Positions 45,047 to 57,000 of a DNA stretch of 64,000 nt are shown here, one piece after another. This stretch comes from Chrysoperla carnea (lineage: Eukaryota; Arthropoda; Insecta; Neuroptera; Chrysopidae), in NCBI RefSeq assembly GCF_905475395.1, contig NC_058339.1, forward strand, positions 86,996,520 through 87,060,519. Direction: 5' to 3'. The notes below the pieces were generated by a model that had not been told where the DNA came from, made no database searches, and saw nothing but the letters and a program-made list of their open reading frames with translations. A program made the position numbers and the translations under genes. Position 1 is the first letter of the stretch; the number at the start of each line of letters is the position of its first letter.

Positions 45047-48000
45047 CTAAGATTTAATCTTTAGTAGTAGAAACCAATTTAAAATACGGCTGGATTTGAA
45101 TAAAATAATTTTTAAAATAAATTCATTGGTTAAACTATATAAGTATTTCAACCTTAAATTGACTGTTCCATTTCCACTGAGAGTAATATCTTGAATGAAA
45201 TTTGTTTTTCCAACACATATAACAATCGTGTCCAAATACCACTCGATTTCCCTTAAAAAATAATAATAAATATAAGAATACATCTGTATTAAAATCGTAT
45301 ACAAAAATATTACGCTCGAAGTAATTACAATACGCTTGTAACGTTCTTGTTAACAATACAATTTTAATTTTATTTTTATTGAATAGACCTTTTCATTTTA
45401 AATTAGGGCTTGTGCGAAGACTTTTACGATTTTCTCTCAAACTATTATAAATCATACTTACAATGGTACGAAAGTTACATCGATATCAAAACGATAACAA
45501 CGTCCAGCAACCACTTTAGGCATTATGCCTTCCAATGGTTCAACTGTAAAAATAGAATTTTCTGTTGTTTTAGAAATCGAAAATTCAATATCAGAACCTA
45601 AATTAAAAAAAAAAAAAACATTAAAAAACATTCTATCAGAATAAACGGTCAATAATCTAGAGTGCGTTAAGGTACACCAAAACAAGCATTTTGGTATGAG
45701 GGTCATGTGTCCGAAAATGTTCTCATTTAGAGCAACAGACTTTAGAAATTTTGCATACCGTGTTGGGTTTCTGTCGAATATGTTGGATTTTCGACATACA
45801 CCTGAATGTTTGGACAAGTGTAAGGTGGCCACGTTAATAAACATTTTCCTGCGGTAGCTAGCACAGCAATTAATTGGCAGTTTTCCTACTATAATAATAT
45901 AAAAATTAATACGTTAGCAGTAAATACACGTACATGTTCTATTAGTAACTGAAATTGTTAATGTCTTTTTATATCCAACTGAAACTGGCCCAAAATCTAA
46001 GTCAGTTGTAGAAATTGAAATGTTTGGATAGATAACAATTATTTCCAATGGAACTCTCTGTAATGATAATTTGTGATTTTACAATTTCATTTCAGAAATA
46101 AAAAAATGAATTAAATCACCTGTGTAATTAAATTTGGCTGTTCAATTATTAATTCATGAGGTATTATGACTGTTTTATTTGAAATACTGTAATTACTAGA
46201 TTTATCAACATTTATATCCACATTTTCAGAAACTTCTTGTATAAACTTTTTGCTGAAACTGCATTTCAATAAAATCTAAAAAAGGCAATCTAATTTGATT
46301 TCAATGCTATTCGATAAAATGCAACTTATACAATACATCTCCGCTCAGTAAGACTTATGTTATAAGAAATAAAGTTAATTTATTATTTATTGTTTGTTTA
46401 CTAAATTTTATATTAAAATTTAAACATTAAAGTCAATATATACGATTATTATTAATATCTATGAACCAATTACGTAAACTATAGAGAAAAATAGCTTGTC
46501 GAGTTATTCCTAAATTAAAGAAAACCAGGAATCACTGTATACACTTATACCAGGAATCGGACCCGATTTTCTTGAATTAATGCCAAGCGTCTTACCAACT
46601 GGGCCATATGCGCAATGTGTAATTTGTTCAACTCAACTCATTGTAAATACAAATATTCGTGTTTGTTAGTCAACGCTAACTTATTTATAAATCCAAGAAG
46701 ACCTAGGTTCGATTCTTGATATGTGTGTATTTTTTTCAATTCTCTTTAATTAAAAATACATCAGCAAGTTATTTGTCTTTATAGTTTACGCCTTTGTGTC
46801 ATAAACATTAATAATAATTGTAAATCGACTTTAATGTTTAAATTTGTATACCAAATTTAGTAAACAAACACAAAATAATATAAGTTAGTGTTGACTAACA
46901 AACCAAAATAAAAATTCGTTAAATTGAAAAAATTACACTTTATACCTAGAGCACATGTGGTCCAGTTGGTAAGGTGCATATCATGAATCCAAGAAATCCG
47001 AGTTCGATTCTTGATATGTGTGTATATTTTTTAATCCTCTGTATCTTACCTCGGCACATAATCCAGGGTCTATATTAACATTCATTATTTTATTTTTCGT
47101 AGTTTTTTCAACGTGTCCTTTAGTTTTTACTTCAATAATTTTAAATGGTGGATGTATATGAAGTCTAGCATTTATGGGAACATTATTGTTGTTTTGCATT
47201 AAAAATGTACGATGGATACTCATTCGTTTAAATTGTGACATTACAGTAGCGGCAAATACTTTAAATTTAATGTCACCTTGTATCAATTGTAAATTTGTTA
47301 AAGGTAATAATAATGTTGCCTCTAGTTTAATTTTTGTTGGATTCATATTATGGAGGTGTTTCCTATGATATACACCATGACTCTTTCTAAAATGAAACAA
47401 TTTGTTCTAATGTATACTGTAATCGTTATATAAAAAAAACTTTGGATTTTATAATTTGAAATTCTGATTACTATTCTATATACCTATTTTTTTCAGAAAT
47501 TTTTACATGTCCTATAACATACGCTTCAATCTTAAGCTCCCCCCAAATAGGATGAAATTCCTGAGGGTTAAATGTTATTTCCAACACATCTGTAGTTTGT
47601 GGCTTAATTTTCATTTCTTTAGGATGTATCTGAAAATGAAAGAGTATTCCATAAAATTTCTCGTGAGTTCGCCATAGTTCTGGAAATGATTGCATGCAGT
47701 CGGGTGCGTTTCGACTGCAGTTTTGCAAATAACGGCATGCAAAAATCACAACTAAAGAGGCCATTCATAAATTACATCACGCTAAGTTTAGTCTTTTTGG
47801 AGTTCCGCTTTACAAAATATCAACATGATGAAATAAAAATTTTGAAATGAACTGCGAATATCACGTTTTCTTATAGTTCCTTCTCCCCCTTTTCGCACGA
47901 CGTATTTTATGAATAGCCATTAGTCGTTATTAATTAAAATTAAATATTTACTCTAAATATATAAGAATCTTCATCTCCCCAAAATTTTGTCAGTAATAAT

Positions 48001-51000
48001 TGGACTCTTGTGAAATTATCATGATCATAGTTCAAACTTGGTGCATCAAATAAATCTAATGCAAGATTCAATGGTGGTGGCCGCTGATGCCTGGAAACAT
48101 GTTCATCTTTTCTATGCCCATTATGTTTATGTAAGTATACATGCCAGACCAAAGTAATATCAATTGCTGATATATTTTTTACTTTTACTCTTCTAGTTAT
48201 TGACTCTGATTCATAGGCCATAGAACCAAATCTATTTCAAAATTATGTATATCATTTGTTAAGATGTTAATTTTTAGGTGAAACGGTTTAGGATAAGGAC
48301 CCCCCAAAGACAAAAGGGTCCCAGGTAAATTTACGAAGAAAACAAAAACCGGAAATTTCAAGATTAGAGATTTTCTGAAATATAAAGAATAGCTTCAGCA
48401 AACGTTACCTCACAATTGGAACATTTTTTACTTTCTTATTTTTAACAGCATTATCACAGAGCATTGGAAATATTATAGGTTGGCCAATAATATCGACTAT
48501 CAAATTTATTTTAAATGGCGATTGACGTTCTATTTCAATTATTATTTCATCCTGGTAAGTACCCCATGTATCACCATAAATCCAAATATCAAACGTGATG
48601 TAATCATTTGGTTGAATACGTCCACATTTGGGTTCAATATGTAATATGAATCCAACACAAGTTTTATTTAGATGATGAGTCCAACGATCTAATAAATATG
48701 TGTTGTCGTATGAACTGATCTTTGATAAACGTTGCATATCCAAATAAGGTTATTCTATCGACATGAGACTATCATAAGTAGTTTTACACGAAAAATTTCG
48801 GAAAGGTTTCAACGACGTACAGCTGTAAGTAGAGAAAAATTTCGCGTTCTCTATTGTGCCGATAGAAATACCTTAAATATACCTTTTTTATTTGATAATT
48901 CAGTTTCTATTCTATCTATAAAATCTACCGGTATTTTTATATCAGCAAAAGCAAAATTTTTCGCTGACACTCGATAAGTTCCTAATATTGGAGTTTGGTT
49001 TTTAATTAATACAGTTCTTTTATGAGCTATAAAAAATGAAAAATTAATGTTAAATGAACGTTGCTTAGTTTGCTATTAATATGGAGTTAGAGAAAGGACC
49101 GAAAAATACGTATATTGGTCTACCGTCTGCTTTAAGTTGTCAGATAACATTCAGTGGGAGTTATCTGACAACGGGTCTAAAATACATAAAGTGGATATGG
49201 CTTTAAAATAGAAGGCTGTAGAGAGAAAGAGGTATAGTATCTTTAGAAATACGTATCTTTACGTTTAGATTCACATCTCACGTTCTACGATTTCAATTCG
49301 TGTGTCCACTGTCCAGTCCTCTCAAAAATGTTCTTGATATGAAACCTAAAAAAAGCATCACAAAGCGTCGCCGGAAGAATGCTTACATACCTCTACGTAA
49401 ATTAATATTTTTTATTCGCAATTCCATCTCACATGTACATAATTGTTTTTGCACTTCAGCAGAATTGATACTTTTAAATCGCAATCGAGCTTTCTTTATA
49501 GGTGCTAAACTTATGAATGATTCTCTTGAAGAATATGTTGTGTAAGACATGCTAGAAGGGAAATCACCTGACCATAAATCCGATTGTTGTTCTACAGAGG
49601 ATTTTGTTGTGAATTTCCAATCGATATGAGTACCACCTGGATCGTAGAACAATAATGACTCTTCACTCTTATGATACGAAAGTGATTTATTTGAGATTGT
49701 TGAAAGCTATTAATAGAAACAAAAAAAACAATTTAGAGAAAGTTTCAAAAATTATTGTATTGTTAAAGCTTCAAGTTTCAGAAAAAAGAATAATAGGCTA
49801 GTGTCCTGATGTCGATTACAATATACCATTCGTTAAAATTTTAAAATGTGCGAGAATATATGTCAAAGATCCAAAATAAAAATTAAAGTGGATTGATAAA
49901 CATGAAAGATATAACCAATTAAATAATTTTATCTATCTTTTTCTTGCAAAACAACTTTTGATATGTAGTTTCTATGGCAGTCGCAAGTTATGACGTCACC
50001 ACGTGCTATTTTCCTCTCTTTCTATTTGTAAGTGTAAATCCTTCATATTTTCGTAGTTTTTTTTTTTGTTATCCAAAAATTGATTTCACTCGATGTTTTG
50101 GCTCGATAACGAACGTCGATTGGGGAACTAAAAAATTTTAAGATACAGGTCTATTTCTATAGAATGATTGTACCTGTGTTTAAAATGTCATATGCAATCC
50201 TTTCTCTCTGGCACGAATATTCTTATTACAAATTTCGATGTGAATAATCGTGTGAATAGTCGGGTAGTAAAATAGCAAAAGAGTGGTTTCAAAATTTAAT
50301 TTTTTTTAAATCGGGTGTGTTAGAATAAATAGTCTAAAATCTAGGAGATGCAAAGGTACACCAAAATAAGTATTTTGTTATATGGAAAATATGTCCGGAG
50401 ATGCAACCTTTTGAAGTCAAACTTTAAATAACAAAATTGATTGCATTAAAAAACAAATATTTTTTTTTCGAAATAATTATTCAAAAAACCAAAGAATTCA
50501 GCAGAAAATAGACACGTCATGCAAATTCTAATAGCTGTAGCTCTGAAGGGGAGCATTTCCAGGCACATGTTCCTTATAGCAAAATATTTGATTTGAACCT
50601 TAACACTCTCCTTGATTATTGACCATTTATTCTGACTATATATTGTGTTGATTGTATACGTATAGTAGTGAATATTGAAATATTTTTTGAAGATTTAAAG
50701 TAAACTCAATTTATGGATCTCTCAAAGTGTTGTTAAAGTGTAAAGCACAGGCCTGCTTTTAAGTACTTACGTCAATTTCGTTGCTTGTTGTAGTAGGAGT
50801 TATAGAAGTTGTAGCTTCGTCTGAATTTGTTATAGCCATCGTATGATAATATTCTTCCCATTTTGGCGGCCATTCAACATATTCATGTGGATTACTTCTA
50901 TACGGATGATAAATTAATACACTAATATCTTTGTTTGTGGTCTCAACAGACAACCACAACGGTTCCAAATTACCGCCAACAAAACATGGTACATGAAAAT

Positions 51001-54000
51001 CAGTAACATCTCCAATTTTTTTTGGCTCAAGTACAACATATAATTTAATAGTAGTCATAGGTTGTATTATGCCACCTAATGGCCAAATATATAATTCTAA
51101 TTTTGATACATCACGTCCTTCAGGTCGATCCCATGTGTACGAACATTTTATTGATGAAATATTACGTAAATATATCGAATAAAATTTTTTTACATTTATG
51201 TAATTGATTGGCGTTCGTAGAGTTGCAGTAAATGCCGGTGGCGCAAGAATATTCAACAATGGCGCTAATATTTCTCCGTAAACAAGAACAAAATCTGTAC
51301 CTTGAACCTCACAACCCACTTTAGTTGTGATTATAAGTATGGAACACCATTTACCAGTAGTCTACAAATAATTTATCAAACTTGATACACTACTATTTAA
51401 AGTTAGATTAGTATTTCGGTTTTTACTAAGTTAAATGTCTAATTAGGTTCAATGGAATATCTAAAGATCGTTTATTTAGCAATACAAGTTGATCGAAGGC
51501 AGAATATTGGTTTTGATGGCAACGGATTTTAAGCAGAAGGATTGGCAGAAGTGGGTAAATCATTCCCATGGCGGAACAGTTACACAGAAGCTAAGACATA
51601 ACTTTCTCTCTCTTTCCTACTTCAAGAAAATCAATTTCTTTCTGCCAAGTATGCAGACATGGAAGTAAAAATAAAACTTGAAATATTACATTTAATTTTA
51701 ATTTTGGTGTTAACTTACTCCAGTCCATAAACCGTACTCCAAATCACATTTCATTCCATTTCGATCATCTAAAATTCCATGATATATATTCAAAGACGGT
51801 TTAGCCGCCTTACGTAAACTTTGAGTTTTCTGATCATAAATATACTCAGTAATATACCATTTTAATGGAATTATACCTTTACTGGATATACGAAAATATT
51901 TTGCTACATTAGCAGAATATTTTACATAACCAAAATTTAGAATATGCGTTGATGATTCTATAATTGGGATTGTTACGAGGATATTTACAGGTAAAGGCAT
52001 TTCAACATTTGTTCCCACTACTTGACATCTGCAAAGAAGTAAGTGATAAGGCTCCTCCACACTCTCGCGAAGTAGCAAGTCGTTCGAGGAACTAGAGCGT
52101 GAACGTTGTGGTGTCTCTCCTATCATCGCCTCGCCTTGTTCAACTTCGCTAAAACTGCAATATTTTGCATGTGTGTGCAGGCGAGTATAATTTCCACATT
52201 CTCGAGATTACTTGTGTAGTTCAGTAGCTATTGTAGCCATAGCAATCGGATACTTGCAAAGTAAGACGAGAGTATGGTGACAAGTGCTTCACTTCGGCTA
52301 ACTTAAGTAAGGATGTTCAGCGATAGTGTGGATGGGGGTTTAAAAAATTTACATACAAAAATTGTATACATACATGAATTCTCCCATTACATCTTTCGTT
52401 ATACATTGGGTAATCTCAAGTTTGCATTCATAAATCTGATCGGAGTTTAACACAAATTCTGCAGGATATATGGCCATCTCAACTTTTTTTGATTTATTAA
52501 TCCAAGCACAATTTAATGTATGATGACAAAGATTGAATACTTGAATTCGTCTTGTAGCTGCATTTCTATGCAGTAAAATATTAGTCAATCATTTTCATAT
52601 AATACAGGCCTGGGCGCAGGGGAGGGGAGGAGAGTAAGTTCAATTCCCCTGAAAATTTCTACATAAATTTGAACCATATATGGTCCTGCAAATGCAGCCG
52701 TTTATGAAAAGCATTTCCACTGACTAGTTAACTGTCCAAGCTGTTTTGACATTAATGGATTTTGACCAGACGGTTGTCCATGGATATTCGACGCTTTTTT
52801 TTTTGTAAAAAACGTGAGGTCTGTGATAATTCGAAATGGAATTGCGGAAGCCATGGTTTGTGTAGGGACTGGTTCAGTTGAAGATTATTTCCGGACCACA
52901 ATCTCGTGGAGATCGATGTGTTTCTGACACATTTACAGGATCGATTTTTGAATCATCGTAATATTTTATCAAATTTGGCTTGTTTGCTTCTCAAAAAAAA
53001 AAAAAATGAACAAACGCTCCTTTTTAACTTTACGTCGTCTCAAAACATACCATTGTCTTAGATCGACGATGTCTGAAGATCGGCTAAACGGTTTAGCCTC
53101 ACTCAATATAAATCGCGATGCGGAGGTTGATGCGCACAGATTTTTGGAAAACTTTTTTTGTACCTCGCAGAGAAAATATAGTGACTGCAGATTATCAGAT
53201 TTTTAAATAATAAAATGTTCTCTTATTCGAAAAAAGAGTTTTTGTTTTTATTGATTTTATGACCTAAGATGATGGACAAAATTTTGAATCCCTTCTCCCT
53301 TGGATGATTCCTCTACCTGAGCCTGTCTAGGCCATACGTGAGATCAATTTCTCAAAAATTTTAATAAATATTAGGTTATTTAGCTCACCCTTCATTCACA
53401 TAAACGATGATCGAACAAGGATCAATCATAATTGAAGCCTCATCAATGTTTAGCCATAATTCAATTTCCCCAATAAGAATATCAACTAACTGAAAAGTTA
53501 ATAAAAATAAATAAAATATCATTGAAAAGTTAAAGAACCCTTCACAATCTTATTGAAAATACGTTTCAGTAGAGTTTACTCAATTATACTAGATTTCTGT
53601 AAATGTCTGTAAGATTTGTGAAGGGCATTTACAAATTTTCAGTTGTTACATTACTCCCTTCATCATTATTCGAATCCACAACTGTAAAATTATGATTATC
53701 AGCTAGTGCCGCTACAGGAATGTCCGTTATATAAAACCTTGAAAAGAATTTTGATTCTATAATTGATGAAAACATTCTTGTAAAAAATATAAATACTTGC
53801 TCGATTACATAACGATAACTTCCACCTGTATAACTATTACCAAATACACTAATTGTAAATTTTGAATCAGTTTCACGATTCAAACGTCCTTTTAATGGTG
53901 TTAATTTAATCCATTTTGGATTCATTCGTAATGCTGTGCTTGTATTCATTTTAAAATCCGGAGCACGTAGTTCCCATCGATAGTTGAATTTAAGTATACT

Positions 54001-57000
54001 TAAAATAAATTATTTTATTTTTAAAGCCGTGTATAAATTCGAATTCGTATCCTCACTAAACCAAACAGAGATACGAACTTCATGATTTTATTTATTTTTG
54101 TTTCGCTGCCTACAGATATGACACCATTTTAATACTCAATTACATTAAAAATTCGACTGTTTTATGTGGCTAAATCCTGCGAATTATTTGTAATAGTTTT
54201 AAAAAAAAAGTTGACTTCTTTACTTATTAGAAGTGTTCCATTTGATCCCCATTTGCATATAGAACGCTGAGAGAAGACTACAGTGTATTGCATTTTCTCT
54301 GGTATTCTATGTAGTTGTAAAAAAGATACGAATTCGTTTCTTTATAAAAATTATAGGAAATCCAAGACTTACCTTTTGTTGGTTACATAGATCTCAAACG
54401 TAGACGACTTTCTAAAAGTTAAAACATTACCTAAATTTAGTACATACTTAGACTCATAATCTGAATCGTATATAACTGAATAGTCTTTTTCGGACGCCTA
54501 AAAAAATAATATTGAAATTTTTTAGTATTTTATCTTATACAGGTGAGTCTTTTAATGTGCATCGTCATTACATCAAAAAATTTAAAAGTAAAGAGGCATA
54601 TGCAAGACATCTCTTTTGAAATATGGGGGCATATAGTTGTGTCTTTCGGGTTAGTTTACAAAAAAAACTGCAAATAGTTAATACTATTAAATAATACAGT
54701 TAAGGGGAGAAGTATGTATGTGGATACCTGTATTTTAATAAAATCAGGTTGAAAGTATACCCCATCACCAACTAAATCTAAATAATCGTAAGTACAATTA
54801 TCACAAATTACAATTAATTTATTTAAATGCAAACCAAATTCTTGGGGGGCAAATTCAATATGAATATCAATAATTTCATTCGATTTTATTGTAAAATATG
54901 CAGGATGAATGGTAAAAGGTGGTAATTTTATTTCAAGATTTGTGTTAATTTCCTGAAAATAAAAATTCTATTAAAATTGATAAAATTGTTGAAGAAAAAT
55001 AATTGTATGAAGAATTGTGGTTCTTGCCGAGATGGCAGATAGTGTCCCGATGTATACACAGTAATTATGACCTAAAAATCACGAAAATCCACTTCATTTG
55101 GCTATAAAATAAATATTTTCCAAGAAATTGCCCGAATCGGATCCAAGACATCGCTTGTCGGGAATTTCGGACGATATCTCAGAAACCATGCATTCAATTA
55201 TGAAATGAAACCTATTTTTGAATTTTTTGGGTCGAAATTATCTTTATGTTTTATTATATTGACGTTTATCGAAATTGCAGACAAAATATTTATCTCAATT
55301 TTCTAAAGGGTATCCCTTTGAAAAAATTGAGAAAATAAGAAAAAAATTTGTGTCAGATTTAGATAAAACTCAGTTTATAGAGTATTTTTCACCCAAACAA
55401 TACAAAAATTTGACGATTGGTCGATAATTATCTCTGATATTGCCCGAAAATTTTGTATAAAATCCTACATTTTGTAGAGATTTTTGCTGGTATTTCTAGA
55501 AATACTAATCTAGCCATCAAATGAAGTTTGAGAAAGTTTATATGTTTTTAGAGTGTCTTCTTTATTCTAAATTTATCTTTATTCCAAAAACAGCATCGAT
55601 TTTGAATTTCTGGGTGTAGTTTTAAGCGAAAAAGTGTACTATGGTAACACCTCTTAAATCGAAAACTAGGGTTCAATGAAAATTTCTACCAAATGTCATT
55701 ACGGAACAGTTTAGGAAAATTTTCATCTACGCGTTTTAGAACAATTCGTACAAAGTGAAGTGATGTTCCGTCAAAATTGTTAACTTTGTTAAGTAGTTCA
55801 TTTTATCAACAATTGAGAGTGGTTTATCATCACTAAAAATTTGCTTGCTTCCTAATATATTTGAATGACCCGTTCATTATGAAGCAGTCGGGTAAAAACA
55901 GGCTTAAAGTTAAACAAATACTTACATTTACGACCATATTATACCAGCTGTATTCACTAATCAAAAAATATGATGCATCAGCTCCACACTTACAAAAACT
56001 TAAAATAATTTCATTTTTTCTACCAATTAAACATTGTTTACATTCAATTGTTGAATTTAATACTTTATTAATTTGTGTTGTTGTACTATGATTCCAATTC
56101 ATACAAGATGATCCATAAAACATGACACCAGTTAATAATGATATGGGACGTTTTGATATTAACTTGATAATTAAATCTTTACCATCTTTTACACGAAATT
56201 GTAAATAACTTTGTGTATCATCATATGTTTGCGTAAAAAATTGTACGATAAATGAAACACACATGCCTGGTGTCAAAGATGTTGTTAGGTGTTTCCAAAC
56301 TATTTTAAATTTTGAATGATGGTTAAATATTGGTACATTGAAACGTGTAATTGATCCAGCTATATTACGTATTTTTACTAAGTGCTACACAAAAAATAAA
56401 TTGTTTAAATAAATCGAGAATTGTAAAAGATTGTTAGTGGTTAAAAAAATGAATCAACGTTGCTGTTTTCATGTTATAAACTTGAGAATGGGGATTTGGA
56501 TAGCGAAACATTGGATCCTTCTATTCTTATTACAATACCGAGTCTACTAAGGTTCCCAGATAGCATTTAGATTAATTGTAAGTACTTTTGTTTAATTATT
56601 ATAAATAATGAACACAACAATAAAAAAACATGTTACTTGTGAGAGGTAAGAAAAAATTTCTCTGATATGCGCAATTGAGGATAATAAGGTAAGTATAAAC
56701 ATGCATGCGAATTTGTAATTAAGTCAAATCTTACCTCATAAGGGACATTTATTTTATAATCATAAAACAACACACTTTCTGGCTCTGCTTTTAATCTTAC
56801 TTCTTCTTTTTTAACACTGCCTTTAGTTCCACATGATAGAGTTTTTAAAGACCTTTAAAAAATTATTTTAAGTTGCAAATGTATTTTTCTTATTAATTTT
56901 AAAACATACGATGGGAATTTTATAGCATCTAATTTCTTTCGTTTATTCTCAAAGCAATCCTTTTTTACATTTCCCAATTTTACTGGACACACACCAAAAC

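Noticed and set aside
47630..47764. N-terminal extension of DLEC1 exon 17 (reading MASLVVIFACRYLQ)
   Set aside because: A strong polypyrimidine-CAG acceptor at 47631-47630 and correct phase from exon 16 exclude it from the coding sequence.
53690..53800. A short extra intron in DLEC1 exon 8
   Set aside because: Candidate splice sites break the phase; the open reading is continuous, so I kept one exon, though this segment is poorly conserved.
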